DNA of 42,983 nt from contig NZ_JAIXST010000166.1 in NCBI RefSeq assembly GCF_027484545.1, positions 1 to 42,983 on the forward strand, given 5' to 3'. Made by a program: the position numbers and the translations under genes. This DNA comes from Runella sp. (GTDB lineage: Bacteria; Bacteroidota; Bacteroidia; Cytophagales; Spirosomataceae). Each line of letters begins with the position of its first letter. Within the stretch, counting starts at the first letter, position 1. Below are positions 16,752 to 27,200 of the stretch, piece by piece. The notes below the pieces were generated by a model. It was not told where the DNA came from. It searched no databases and was given only the letters and a program-made list of their open reading frames with translations.

Positions 16752-16791
16752 GTAAAATTACAATTTTCTCCGCAAAATTACGGAAATATTA

Positions 16792-17934
16792 TCAAACTTG
16801 TACCCAACGCTGCTCGCGGCTACTTTGAACGATTTTGTCGCAAAGTCTCAATTCCCGCAAGCCATCGGCAAAAGTTGGATAGGTTGGATTCTCGGGTTTT
16901 CCGTTGCGAATAGCGGCATAGACTTCTTTGAAAAGTTGTTTAGAGGTATCCGGGAAACCTTCGTTGTGTCCGCCTGGGAAGGTCATCAGCGCACGAGCTT
17001 CTTCGTATGCCAGTGCAGGGTCACGCATGAGCGATTGGTTCGGCCCTTCGCGGCGGCCAATCCACATTTCGTTAGGAGCTTCCGAACACCAGTTGAAGGT
17101 TTCTTTCGAGCCGCTGATTTCAAGCGTACAACGATTTTTGCGCCCTGCCGAAACTTGACTAATCGTTGCAACCCCTTTATTGCCGTTTTCAAAGCGGTAC
17201 AAAATCGAAGCGAAGTCCTCTGTGGTAATAGGAACTTCTTCGTAATCAGATGCTTGAAGCAGTTTACCGGAATAGGTTGCAATTGCCTTTTTAGGTTTCA
17301 TCCGGGTTTTGTGCACGGTATTGAAATCGGCCATAACCTCCGTAATATGCAAGCCGGTAATGTATTCAATCAAATCAAATAAGTGCGAACCGATGTCGGC
17401 TACTGCCCGCGAATCGCCCGATTGCGAAGGCTCAAGACGCCAGTTGTAGTCGGTAGGCAAAAAAAGCCAATCCTGCAAATAGCTCCCCTGCACCGAATAA
17501 ACGTCGCCCAATTCGCCTTTTTCACGCATGGTTTTCATTTGACGAATCAAGGGATAATACCGCAAATTGAAATGGACGGCATTCACCAATCCCAGTTTAT
17601 CCGCCAGTTCAACGAGTTCTTCCGCTTCGGCAATGTTGGTAGCCAGCGGTTTTTCACAAACTACGTTTTTACCCGCCAGCAACGCCTTTTTGGATTGTTC
17701 GTAATGTAAAAAATTGGGCGTGCAGATGTGAACACATTCAATCGAATCGTCACGCAGTAAATCGTCGAATGAATCGTAGGCACCCGTGCCGAGTGTTTGC
17801 GCCCGGGCTTGGGCAATTTCTGCCGAGAAGTCAGCAATTCCTACTACTTCCACATCGGGCAAACGCCGCAGCGCTTCAATGTGCGCGGGGCCAATAAAAC
17901 CGAGCCCTACTACGGCTACCTGAGTTTTTGACAT
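16792..17934 (-). CDS. Gfo/Idh/MocA-family NAD(P)-dependent oxidoreductase
   Basis: A 380-aa cytoplasmic dehydrogenase-like protein, normal for the family, that would oxidise or reduce sugar-type substrates. The N-terminal Rossmann fold carries GLGFIG (10-15) and the family signature CEKPLATN (Glu94-Lys95-Pro96). The C-terminal alpha/beta domain has VADIGSHLFDLIEY, with Asp180 and His184 at the usual catalytic positions. FPGGHNEGFPDTSKQLFKEVY near the C-terminus is common in sugar-dehydrogenase-like Bacteroidota members. A terminator separates it from the downstream amidotransferase gene, so they are probably not one transcript. The substrate is unknown. Confidence 0.9.
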   Translation of the reverse strand: MSKTQVAVVGLGFIGPAHIEALRRLPDVEVVGIADFSAEIAQARAQTLGTGAYDSFDDLLRDDSIECVHICTPNFLHYEQSKKALLAGKNVVCEKPLATNIAEAEELVELADKLGLVNAVHFNLRYYPLIRQMKTMREKGELGDVYSVQGSYLQDWLFLPTDYNWRLEPSQSGDSRAVADIGSHLFDLIEYITGLHITEVMADFNTVHKTRMKPKKAIATYSGKLLQASDYEEVPITTEDFASILYRFENGNKGVATISQVSAGRKNRCTLEISGSKETFNWCSEAPNEMWIGRREGPNQSLMRDPALAYEEARALMTFPGGHNEGFPDTSKQLFKEVYAAIRNGKPENPTYPTFADGLRELRLCDKIVQSSREQRWVQV

Positions 17935-18179
17935 AGTGTTTTTGGGTTTGAATTGTCAATTAGTATTTTTATACGTTGTGCGCTATTGGTGGCGCAAGAT
18001 AAATAATTTTGGAAGATTTAAAGGACTTTACTGACTTATCGAATACAGACAGGCTCCTTTTGTAATTGATTAAGAATGTTACTTTTTAAGACTGGCTTCG
18101 GTGGATTTTACTCCTTTATCCAACAAATTGATTTATGTTCCAAAAGAGCGTTTTAATAACTTTTAACAAACTTTCGTCC

Positions 18180-18207
18180 TTTGCAAACGTGTAATGCCTT
18201 ACTTTTG
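18180..18207 (+). promoter_or_regulatory. putative lptD promoter
   Basis: TTTG (18180-18183), 16 bases, then TACTTTTG (18200-18207) matches the Bacteroidota promoter pattern. The transcript would start about 14 bases before the TTG start codon of lptD. Confidence 0.6.
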
Positions 18208-18227
18208 CGAATAAAGTATTTGTAAAG

Positions 18228-21011
18228 TTGTTTCTAAAAAACCTTAAAGTTTCGGTAAGAGCAGCGCAATGGCTGTTGTGGTTGACCTTTTTCGGGGTCA
18301 GTTTTGAGTCCATGGCTCAAAAACTGATACCTCGCAGGCTAAATGCTCCCATCGCTTTGGACTCTATCAAACGCGCCACTCCCGTCGTACCGGTCATTGC
18401 TGCCACCCTTGCTAAGGGCGATTCTATTAGCCGTGACAGTCTTCAGGCACAAAGTGACCTCAAAAGTACGGTAGTTTACAGTGCCCAGGATTCTACCATT
18501 ATGGATCCCGGGCAGGAAGAGGTGCATCTGTACGGGAAAGCAAAAGTAAACTACGGAGCCATCAATCTGGAAGCTGATTATATTCGCCTCAATTGGAAAA
18601 CCAATGAGGTATTTGCGCGAGGTACCTACGATTCGACTTCCAAAAAATGGATTGGACAACCCATTTTTGAAGATAACGGTGAAAAATACGATACTAAAGA
18701 ACTTCGCTATAATTTTAAAAGTAAAAAAGGATTCATCAAAGGCATCGTAACCCAACAGGGCGACGGAAATATCAGAGGTACTACTGTTAAAAAAGACGAA
18801 GAAAACAATATGTACGTTCGAGGGTCGATTTACACGACCTGTAATTTAGAACATCCCCACTTTTTTATCAACGCAAAAAAAATCAAGGTAATCCCTGAAA
18901 AACAAGTCATTTCGGGGCCTTTCAACTTGGTGATTGCCGATGTTCCTTTGCCCATCGGTTTACCGTTCGGTTTTTTTCCCGTTCCTAAAAAGAAAGAAAT
19001 CGGCACCTCCGGGCTCATCATGCCGCAGTACGGCGAAGAACCCAACGGGCGTGGCTACTACCTCCGCGATGGCGGCTACTACTGGGCCATCAGCGAAAAA
19101 ATCAACATGAGCTTTACCGGGCAAATCTATTCCAAAGGAAGTTGGGGAGTGGGTTTGGCAATGCCTTATGCCGTAAAATATCGCTTTAACGGGAATTTTA
19201 ATTTACGCTTCAACCGCAACGTACAGGGGAATGAAATCAAGATTTTGAACAAACCTCGTAACGACTTCAGTCTCAACTGGAGCCATACGCCTGTCACGCG
19301 CGGAACGTCGAGTTTTGGAGCGTCGGTCAATATCGGAAGTAATAGTTTTAATCAATACAACGAATTCAGCACACAGCGTTATATTCAAAACGTAGCGGGC
19401 TCATCGGTGCAGTACAACAAGCAATTTGGACAGTTTGCGCGAATGGGAGCCAGTTTGCGGGTCAATCAGCGCTTTCCTGACCGCTCTAAAGTAGATTCAC
19501 TGGGCAATCAGACTGACCCAGGTTCGATAGATGCCGGCGTCGATTTCAATTTTGGCATCAACCAAATTGCTCCTTTTGCTCTTAAAGGCGGAACAGGTGC
19601 CTGGTACGAAAGTTTTCGTTTGGGAATGGATTTTAGCGGAGGGTTAAGCGCCAGTAATACCCGCGTTTTTGCCGATACATCCAGCGCTCGATTGGGTTTT
19701 ATCTTGGCCAACGCCCCCACCAATATCACTACCGACTCAAACACACCTACTACCTATAAGTTGGATAGTGAGTCTTTACCAGAATTTATCAAACACTCAC
19801 AGTTTACCGGGCGGTTTTCACTCCCTATTTCATTGCCCAACATCAAATTGTTCCGCTACATTAACATTACTCCGGGAATATCACTGTCGGGTGAGACATT
19901 TACCAAGAAATTCAGATATACCTATCTTGGCAATAACAGAGTACAGGTTGACACACTGCAAGGAATTTATTTTGCCAATAACGTATCGTTCAGCGCCAGT
20001 ATCAATACGCGAGTGTATGGAACATTTTTTATAAAAGGCAAGCGACTCGAAGCCATTCGCCACACGCTGATTCCGTCGGCAAGTATCAGCTATGTACCCG
20101 ACCAATCCAATTTGTACGAGAAAACCGTTGTCAACGAACGGGGCGATATTCGTTACCTCAATCGCTATCGCACTGTTGGGGGAAATTTAACGACATCGGG
20201 CACTTCCGCAGCCGCTATTTCGTGGAGTTTGAACAACCTTTTTGAGGCCAAAATTCGCCCCAAATCAGACTCCTCGGGCAAGCAATTTGAAAAGAAATCC
20301 CTTCTGGACAACCTCAGCTTAAATGGCTCTTATAATCTCATGGCCGACTCATTGAATATGTCGGATATCAGTATGTCGGCCAATGCACAGTTGTTTAAAA
20401 ACTTAAATTTCAACTTCTCTGCTAATTTTGACCCGTACACGTACGTGAAAGATGCACTGTATGGTACAGTAGGGCGCAAAATCAATCGTTTTGCCATCAC
20501 CGAAAAACAGGGGTTAGCGCATCTTAACAACCTCAACATGGCTCTTTCGACGCGTTTTGCGCCCAAAGGTGCCGACAAACCTAAAAAAGCCAATACGCCC
20601 AATACCGAAGAACAGCAAAAAATGATTAACGCCAATCCAGAAGCATACGTGGATTTCAATATTCCTTGGACGCTCAATTTGAGCTACAATTTCGGCTACT
20701 CAAAACAGGGTTTATCAACGGGCGTAACGATTCAAACACTGCGCCTTAACGGGGATTTCAGTCTCACACCCAAATGGAAATTTACGTTTGATACCGGGGC
20801 GGATATAGCAGCCAAAGCACCTTCGATTACCAACATTGGAATTACCCGCGATTTGCACTGCTGGGAAATGTCATTTAACTGGACCCCTTTTGCGGGTTCC
20901 GGCTTCCGTGCCAATAACTACTCTTTTGAAATTCGTGCCAAATCGGCCCTTTTGCGCGACTTAAAACTCTCCCGTCGACGCACCTTCTACGATCAGGGAG
21001 GATTTAGATAA
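18228..21011 (+). CDS. lptD: LptD-like LPS-assembly outer-membrane protein
   Basis: LptD forms the outer-membrane beta-barrel that inserts lipopolysaccharide into the outer leaflet. This 927-aa protein has an N-terminal signal (about 1-31, ending ESMAQ), a periplasmic OstA-like beta-jellyroll (about 75-250; EEVHLYGKAKVNYGAINLEADYIRLNWKTNEVFARG) and a long C-terminal barrel (FGFFPVPKKKEIGTSGLIMPQYGEEPNGRGYYLRDGGYYWAI onward). The first in-frame ATG comes only after the signal peptide, and a good promoter ends 20 bases upstream, so TTG at 18228 is taken as the start. Length and layout fit Bacteroidota LptD. The partner lptE is not nearby. The next gene, grpE, is 145 bases downstream. Confidence 0.88.
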   Translation: MFLKNLKVSVRAAQWLLWLTFFGVSFESMAQKLIPRRLNAPIALDSIKRATPVVPVIAATLAKGDSISRDSLQAQSDLKSTVVYSAQDSTIMDPGQEEVHLYGKAKVNYGAINLEADYIRLNWKTNEVFARGTYDSTSKKWIGQPIFEDNGEKYDTKELRYNFKSKKGFIKGIVTQQGDGNIRGTTVKKDEENNMYVRGSIYTTCNLEHPHFFINAKKIKVIPEKQVISGPFNLVIADVPLPIGLPFGFFPVPKKKEIGTSGLIMPQYGEEPNGRGYYLRDGGYYWAISEKINMSFTGQIYSKGSWGVGLAMPYAVKYRFNGNFNLRFNRNVQGNEIKILNKPRNDFSLNWSHTPVTRGTSSFGASVNIGSNSFNQYNEFSTQRYIQNVAGSSVQYNKQFGQFARMGASLRVNQRFPDRSKVDSLGNQTDPGSIDAGVDFNFGINQIAPFALKGGTGAWYESFRLGMDFSGGLSASNTRVFADTSSARLGFILANAPTNITTDSNTPTTYKLDSESLPEFIKHSQFTGRFSLPISLPNIKLFRYINITPGISLSGETFTKKFRYTYLGNNRVQVDTLQGIYFANNVSFSASINTRVYGTFFIKGKRLEAIRHTLIPSASISYVPDQSNLYEKTVVNERGDIRYLNRYRTVGGNLTTSGTSAAAISWSLNNLFEAKIRPKSDSSGKQFEKKSLLDNLSLNGSYNLMADSLNMSDISMSANAQLFKNLNFNFSANFDPYTYVKDALYGTVGRKINRFAITEKQGLAHLNNLNMALSTRFAPKGADKPKKANTPNTEEQQKMINANPEAYVDFNIPWTLNLSYNFGYSKQGLSTGVTIQTLRLNGDFSLTPKWKFTFDTGADIAAKAPSITNIGITRDLHCWEMSFNWTPFAGSGFRANNYSFEIRAKSALLRDLKLSRRRTFYDQGGFR

Positions 21012-21156
21012 TTGTAACTGTTTGCCATTTTTCTGCCGCATTGGAACCTTTCACCCCGTAAAATGTGTCATTTTGTCATAACACAAGCCCGTGGCAAGAA
21101 AGTTGACACTCAGAAAGCGTTGGATGAATTATGCCAAAAACGCAGCAAAGAAAATT

Positions 21157-21693
21157 ATGAATACCGAAGAAACATTGCATACCGAAGAGCAGGAAACCAC
21201 ACAGGCAACCGATGCAGCTGAAATTGCTCAGGAAACCGAGATAACGCAAGTCGAAAAATTGGAAGCAGAAATCACCGAATTGAAAGATAAGTACTTGCGT
21301 TTATACGCCGATTTTGAAAATTTTCGTCGTCGTACCGCCAAAGAAAAACTGGACTTGATTTCTAATGCCGGCGAAGAGTTGATGAAAGCGGTGTTACCCA
21401 TTGCCGACGATTTTGAACGTGCCATGGCTTCTTTTGAAACAGTTTCTGAAATTGCTCCGTTGAAAGAAGGCGTAGGTTTAATTTACAATAAATTTGCAAA
21501 AACGCTGGAAAGTCGCGGTCTTAAACCCATGATTTCCAAAGGCGAAACATTTAACCCTGATTTGCACGAATCAATCACCCAATTTCCCGCTCCGAGCGAC
21601 GACCTCAAAGGAAAAGTAATTGACGAAGTGGAAAAAGGATATTTCTTAAACGAAAAAGTAATTCGCTACGCAAAGGTCATAGTAGGCAGTTAA
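21157..21693 (+). CDS. grpE: GrpE nucleotide exchange factor of the Hsp70 system
   Basis: GrpE releases ADP from DnaK so the chaperone cycle can continue. The protein has an acidic N-terminus, a long coiled-coil (VEKLEAEITELKDKYLRLYADFENFRRRTAKEK), a four-helix region (LMKAVLPIADDFERAM) and the beta-wing with GLKPMISKGETFNPDLHESI and VIDEVEKGYFLNEKVIRYAKVIV. ATG at 21157 gives 178 aa, usual for the family. In-frame alternatives (ATG 21124, GTG 21091) would add a basic leader that does not look like GrpE. It precedes dnaJ by 92 bases; dnaK is not in the window. No CIRCE element is seen. Confidence 0.93.
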   Translation: MNTEETLHTEEQETTQATDAAEIAQETEITQVEKLEAEITELKDKYLRLYADFENFRRRTAKEKLDLISNAGEELMKAVLPIADDFERAMASFETVSEIAPLKEGVGLIYNKFAKTLESRGLKPMISKGETFNPDLHESITQFPAPSDDLKGKVIDEVEKGYFLNEKVIRYAKVIVGS

Positions 21694-21785
21694 TAAACAG
21701 TTATCCGTTATTAGTTATTTGTTATTCGAGAGCACTTAAAAGCACACGTATAACAGATAGCATATAACCATTAACGGAAAAAATA

Positions 21786-22937
21786 ATGGCACAAAAAAGA
21801 GATTATTACGAAATTCTTGGCGTTGGCAAAACCGCAGCCGACGATGAAATCAAGAAAGCCTACCGCAAGTTGGCCATCAAGTACCATCCTGACAAAAACC
21901 CCGACGATCCTTCCGCAGAAGATAAGTTTAAAGAAGCGGCCGAAGCCTATGGTGTGCTGAGCGACGCTGATAAACGCAAACGCTACGACCAATACGGCCA
22001 CGCCGGTATGGGCAACAATGGCGGCGGAGGCCCTCAAGGTTTCGACATCAATGATATTTTCTCCCAATTCGGCGATATTTTCGGCGACGCTTCTCCGTTT
22101 GGCGATATGTTTGGTGGTGGTGGCGGTGGCGGTGGTCGACGTGTACGCCGCGGTACGGATTTGCGTATTAAGCTGAAACTTGACTTGCGCGAGGTAGCCG
22201 AAGGAGCCGAAAAGAAAATCAAGGTAAAGCGTTACGTAAGTTGCAATACCTGCGGTGGAAACGGCTCTAAAAACGGCGCCTCTCTCAAAACCTGTCATAC
22301 CTGCAACGGCAACGGACAGGTGCGAAAAGTGGTCAGTACCATGTTAGGGCAAATGGTTTCGACCAGTACCTGTCCTACCTGTAACGGGGAAGGCAAACTC
22401 GTCACCGAGCGTTGCGACGTTTGTGCAGGTGAAGGACGCGTATTGGAAGAAGATTTGATCAGCATCAAAATACCCGGTGGTGTAGCCGACGGGATGCAAC
22501 TTTCGATGAGCAGCAAAGGCAATGTACCTCCTCGCGGGGGCGTGGCTGGTGATTTGCTTATTGTAGTAGAAGAAGAGGAAGACGAACACCTCAAACGCGA
22601 CGGCAACAACCTCGTCTATGACCTGCACCTTAATTTTGTAGATGCTGCACTCGGCACCACAGCCGAAGTTCCTACGCTCGACGGCAAAGCCCGTGTACCC
22701 ATCGAAGCGGGCGTACAGGGCGGAAAAATTTTACGTTTGAAAGGCAAAGGCATCAAAGAACTTAACGGTTACGGTCGCGGCGACCAGTTGATTCACGTCA
22801 ACATTTGGACGCCAAAACAACTCAGCAGCGACGAGCGTGCCACCCTCGAAAAACTCCGTACCTCACCCAATTTCCAACCGAAACCCGGGAAAAATGAGAA
22901 AGGATTTTTTGAGAAGATGAAGGATTTCTTTCATTAA
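21786..22937 (+). CDS. dnaJ: DnaJ (Hsp40) co-chaperone
   Basis: DnaJ delivers unfolded proteins to DnaK and stimulates its ATPase. All domains are present in 383 aa: J domain (1-70) with the HPD motif at 34-36, a Gly/Phe-rich linker (73-120, including a run of eight Gly), a zinc region with four CxxCxGxG repeats (Cys 154/157, 171/174, 197/200, 211/214), and two C-terminal substrate-binding domains. The tail ([18 protein letters not shown]) is typical of Bacteroidota. It probably shares a transcript with grpE; the intervening gap is AT-rich with short near-repeats of TTAT-type words. A strong terminator follows. Confidence 0.96.
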   Translation: MAQKRDYYEILGVGKTAADDEIKKAYRKLAIKYHPDKNPDDPSAEDKFKEAAEAYGVLSDADKRKRYDQYGHAGMGNNGGGGPQGFDINDIFSQFGDIFGDASPFGDMFGGGGGGGGRRVRRGTDLRIKLKLDLREVAEGAEKKIKVKRYVSCNTCGGNGSKNGASLKTCHTCNGNGQVRKVVSTMLGQMVSTSTCPTCNGEGKLVTERCDVCAGEGRVLEEDLISIKIPGGVADGMQLSMSSKGNVPPRGGVAGDLLIVVEEEEDEHLKRDGNNLVYDLHLNFVDAALGTTAEVPTLDGKARVPIEAGVQGGKILRLKGKGIKELNGYGRGDQLIHVNIWTPKQLSSDERATLEKLRTSPNFQPKPGKNEKGFFEKMKDFFH

Positions 22938-22958
22938 GAATTGATAAAATATGAATAG

Positions 22959-22986
22959 AAACGGGCGGCTCTGGTCGCCCGTTTTT
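22959..22986 (+). terminator. intrinsic terminator after dnaJ
   Basis: AAACGGGCG (22959-22967) pairs with CGCCCGTTT (22976-22984) around an 8-base loop, followed by a T-run. It lies 21 bases after the dnaJ stop codon. Confidence 0.9.
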
Positions 22987-23068
22987 GTTGTAGGGATCCA
23001 AATTTAATGATTGACATGACTTTCACCTTCGCACGGAACGAGACTGCACGGTATTTTTTCAAAAAGCG

Positions 23069-23076
23069 TATATTTG
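23069..23076 (+). promoter_or_regulatory. putative promoter -7 element for the Uma2 gene
   Basis: TATATTTG matches TAnnTTTG exactly and lies 18 bases before the ATG at 23095. The -33 element is unclear. Confidence 0.45.
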
Positions 23077-23094
23077 TAAAAAAGTCCGAATGTG

Positions 23095-23757
23095 ATGATA
23101 AGTTATGTTGAAAAAATATTGGCCTCGCCCGATGCTTTTGAGCAAATAGCAATACTCAATGAGGCACTTTTGGAAGAAAAAAAACGCCGCCACGAGTTTC
23201 GGGAGTGGGTATCACCTGCGGTGAAGGCGGAGTTTATCAACGGGGAAATTGTATTGCACTCACCCGTTAAAAAGCGCCATTTTAGCGTGACCGACTTGCT
23301 TTCGAGGTTGTTGAGTATTTATGCAAGTCTCAATAAATTGGGCCGTGTGGCTACCGAAAAAGCCATGATTGCCCTCACGCGCAATGACTACGAGCCCGAT
23401 TTGGTGTTTTTCTCCAAAGAAAAATACGATACTTTCACCGACGACCAAATCCTTTTCCCTGCGCCTGATTTTGTGGTAGAAATCTTATCCAAAAAAACTG
23501 CCCCCCGCGACCGTGGACTCAAAAAACAAGACTACGCCGCCCACGGCATTAAAGAATACTGGATTATTGACCCCAATCAACGCTTTATTGAGCAGTACGT
23601 CCTTCTCGGTGACCACGACACCCAATACATGCCCGCCCGTACTTTTTATCTCGATAGTTATATTGAAAGTTGGGTTATCAAGGGCTTTTCCATTCCCGTG
23701 GCAGCTATCTTCGACGAAGCCGCCAATGTGGAGGCTTTGCAGGAGTTGATGAAGTAG
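23095..23757 (+). CDS. Uma2-family PD-(D/E)XK nuclease-fold protein
   Basis: A 220-aa protein of the Uma2 (DUF820) family, which has a restriction-endonuclease-like fold and expands in many genomes without a settled function. The likely active-site residues are visible: the Asp of YEPDLVFFS, and APDFVVEILSKKTAPRDRGLKKQDYAAHGIKEYWIIDP, containing the E-x-L and downstream Lys. The ATG at 23095 is preferred to an overlapping GTG at 23092. It has its own promoter motif and lies after the dnaJ terminator, so it is a stand-alone gene converging on the RDD gene 20 bases away. No partner suggests a specific role. Confidence 0.85.
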   Translation: MISYVEKILASPDAFEQIAILNEALLEEKKRRHEFREWVSPAVKAEFINGEIVLHSPVKKRHFSVTDLLSRLLSIYASLNKLGRVATEKAMIALTRNDYEPDLVFFSKEKYDTFTDDQILFPAPDFVVEILSKKTAPRDRGLKKQDYAAHGIKEYWIIDPNQRFIEQYVLLGDHDTQYMPARTFYLDSYIESWVIKGFSIPVAAIFDEAANVEALQELMK

Positions 23758-23777
23758 AGTTTGACTTGATAAATTAT

Positions 23778-24200
23778 CTATGTTTTTTTCTTCCTAATCA
23801 CTGTTTCCGCCCAATAATCTCCCATGCGCTGTTGTTGAGGTGAAACCAACACGGCTATGATTGCCCCTAAACCACCGCTGAGATAAAAATCAAACCAATT
23901 GCCACACCAACGAAGGAAAACCTCCCGAAAGCCAATTGAGTTACCATTGATTTTTACAACCTGCAAACCCATCAGCCATTTCCCAACGGAATATCCACTT
24001 GTAAACCATTCAAACACAAAGCTATACACTACCCAAATAGGAGTAAATTCGAATAATTCTCCCACTCCATCGAATAACCTATCATAAGCCATTGGATTAT
24101 TGGCATTGACCCAATCGTAATACCTATGAAATCCATAATAGAACAAAAGCAAATCTATTGATTGGGCGATAACGCGTTTGAGGAGGAGTAAGTAGGGCAT
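23778..24200 (-). CDS. RDD-family membrane protein
   Basis: A 140-aa membrane protein with the RDD-family layout. An N-terminal Arg precedes the first helix (LLLKRVIAQSIDLLLFYYG), a second hydrophobic segment (IWVVYSFVFEWFTSGYSVGKWLMGLQVV) leads to the conserved GK-x-x-x-GL-x-VV turn, and a third segment carries the second basic residue (FREVFLRWCGNWFDFYLSGGLGAIIAVLV) and the closing RMGDYWAETVI. RDD proteins are small, often of unknown function; a few have been linked to ion transport. It starts 29 bases after the stop of the large secreted-protein gene, on the same strand, so co-transcription is possible. Confidence 0.85.
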   Translation of the reverse strand: MPYLLLLKRVIAQSIDLLLFYYGFHRYYDWVNANNPMAYDRLFDGVGELFEFTPIWVVYSFVFEWFTSGYSVGKWLMGLQVVKINGNSIGFREVFLRWCGNWFDFYLSGGLGAIIAVLVSPQQQRMGDYWAETVIRKKKT

Positions 24201-24229
24201 TAAGTGAAAATATGGTAGCTATATTACAC

Positions 24230-27200
24230 CTAATTATTCCCACACCCATCAATGAAAGCTTTGAAAACAGTATTATTCCCACGAGCCTCAAACCCCGGGT
24301 TTAATGTAACCGTTTTTCCAGCATCATAAGTTACTGTACCTCCTAAAATTTTATTCGTTGCAATTATCGTTCGTCCTGATTCATAAGGATATGAGCCCAT
24401 CGTGATGTTGTTTGATGAGGTAAGGTTAATCTCTAAATCACACTTCTTTGGCATTTGGATTGCAATAGTATCATTGTACGCTTTTTCAAGCATAATGTCA
24501 TTCAAGGCCAAAAATTGTAAATCCTTTGTGCTAAAGCCATTTGCTTGGTCATTGACAGTTACCCCTTTTAAGATATTAACCTCGATAATGATTGACTTAA
24601 TCTTTTCGCGAGCTTCTTGTAAAGCCATCATTCCTTCGGTTGGAACCATTCTATCAACTACATAAATTTCTTTAATTCCCTTAAATATATCGTTTTCAAA
24701 AATGGGTTCTTCGTCTCTTACTAACGGGATATATACATGATCTTCTTGCATTTGAGGAATCCCCTTATCTAACTTGAGATATTGCTTTTGAATTCCTAAA
24801 CCTAAACCATCTTTGTCCACGCTCATATACATCCATTGGGCAGTTGAAAGCGGAATCACACCCTCAAAATCAACGGCTTTTTTTATGCCATCATCGTATT
24901 TTTTAAGGTTTGCTTCAAAAACTGCATTGGTTTTTACTGTCTTAGTCATCAAATAAGAGGCAAAATTATGGGCCATAACGGGATTACTTCTTAATATTTT
25001 GAAGACTTCCTCAATTCTTCTTCCAATTTCTAATGTTTTTGGCCCTATAGTAAGTTCGTCCGATGAATATTTACTTGAATTTAGTATATCAAAAAACAAA
25101 TCAAATTGCTGAATACCCATTATAAGCGATTCTTGGGCAATGGATTTTTCAATGAGATTCAATACTTTTTTAGCTCCTTCTTCCAGTTGACCAGAACGAA
25201 ATTTAACAAACGAAAGGTTGGCATTTACTTCGGTAGCGTTCATAATCCGATTATTGTACACCTCCAATAAATTATAAAAATCAAAAACATAGTTGGCAAA
25301 TTGAACCACTCGCTTATAATTCATATAGCGTTCATTCGTATAAGTATTGTAAGCTGATAAGATGGGTTTTACTTTTTCTTGTTTTAATCTGCCATAAGGC
25401 AAATTATGCTCCGTTACTTTGACAGTAGGGTAAATCATTGCTGATGCTGCCGTATCTTTCGCAGTGGTGTTGGTAGTAAATTGACTACTCCAAAGTCCTA
25501 CCTGTTTATTAAACAAATCCGATTGATTGTATAAATCCTGATATTGGGATTCCGCTGGACCAACTGTGTAATCGAAAGCCAATTTTATTTGTCCTTCCTC
25601 AAATTTTGAATTTAAAGCACCCAAAAGTGCCACAAAGCATGGATGACAAAAAGTGCCATCTACAAAAGCGTTTAGATAAGCTGGAGTTAATTTATCGGGA
25701 TCACTATTGTCCTTAATGGTACTCCAAGTACGGTGCGGCTCAAAGCATACATCAGTGCTTCCGCCCAATAAAGCAGTCAATTTCTCGTCAATTCGTTGGT
25801 TTTGGGCAGTTAAATACTGTAGCCGCTTTTCAAGAGTTTCATTGATTTCGTACAATTGACTCATGACTTCTTGATGGTCTTTCATCATCTGCATTCGCAT
25901 ATCGCTTATTTGAGATGATATAAAATCTAATCTATTGACCAAATCTTGATGAACACTGGTCAAATGATCATGCAAACCTCTAAAGCCTTCATTGATAGTT
26001 TGTTCTAAAGCAGCCAATCGTTCATTGATTTGCATTAACATTTGCATTTCGGGGGTAGGCTTAGGTTTTTTGAATAGACTTATTGCACCTGCTACGGCTC
26101 CTTTATAATCACCTGCATATGCCCTAACGCCTATCTCTGCAACGGCTAAGCCTGTTGCCACATATTTTCGATCTTTCTCACTCCCAATATTAAATGCTTC
26201 CATTAATTGGAGGGCAATTGCTCCAGCTTCCAAAGCTGTTTGAGCTATTTCTAAATTCTGTTTTTTCTTTTCAACTTGCTTTAACTCTTTATCTCTAACC
26301 AATGATTTGTTAATCTCATTTAAACTGTAAGGAGTGGCTCTTCCTGCCTCTGCATCGACTTTCATATCTTCGTAAATCTTGATACGATCATCTAATGAGG
26401 TCTTTTCTAACTTGATTTCCAATAAAAGTTGTTCGGTAATTGTACCATATTTCTCTAATTTTTTTTCAATACTACCTAAACGTTTATCGGTTGCCATTTC
26501 AAAGCCTGAAAGTGATGCCCCCAACTTATAAACTACACTTTGCAGTTCCTTCTGTTTTACTAAAATCTGCTGCTGGGTAAGATTTGTATTTCGTAAATCA
26601 CGCTGCAAGTCAGTTGCTTGTTGTTTTAACGTAGAAATATCAGCCGAATACATTTCCGCGACATGGTACTGCATTTGTTCATTTAATATATATTCAGCAT
26701 ACACATCTGCACTCGCTTTATTATGTTCAACAACGCGTTTATCTTTTTCTATTAAATTTTGGGAGGCTTGTTGAAAAGTCAAATTCTTATCTGCAGCAAA
26801 CGTCTTCCCCTGATTTTTTTGCACAAAATCATCAAACTTTGCCTGTATTTGCGGGTTTTGTAATTGACCGCGTAAGTTAGTGAGAGCAGCACCCGGATTT
26901 TGTGGATTCTCTTTGATAGCCGTTGCAAGTACCGACGGAAGAGTAAGCTCAAACATTTCATCGTATCCTTTCTGACGCTCTGTAACGTAATAATCAGGGC
27001 TAAAATATTTGAATACATTCTCATTTAAGAAGTCTTTTGAGTACTGCGGCATAGAATTTTTAATATTTTCCACTTTTCCTAATACATCTACTGCTTTAGC
27101 GACCGGTTTAGGTAAAATATCCTTAAATTCGGTTAAAAGAGTTTTTATAGGCGGATAAGCATCTTTGGCAGTTCTTAGAACTACTTCTCCCAAAAAAAAT

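Noticed and set aside
16798-17382. 194-codon open frame antisense to the Gfo/Idh gene
   Set aside because: The opposite strand encodes conserved oxidoreductase motifs throughout, and the antisense product has no recognisable domain.
21012-21156. CIRCE heat-shock operator before grpE
   Set aside because: No TTAGCACTC-N9-GAGTGCTAA-like repeat was found; only a one-mismatch -7 motif (TCATTTTG, 21069-21076).
21771-22298. 175-codon open frame antisense to dnaJ
   Set aside because: It overlaps the conserved J domain and zinc region entirely; the reading is low-complexity and caused by the codon bias of dnaJ.
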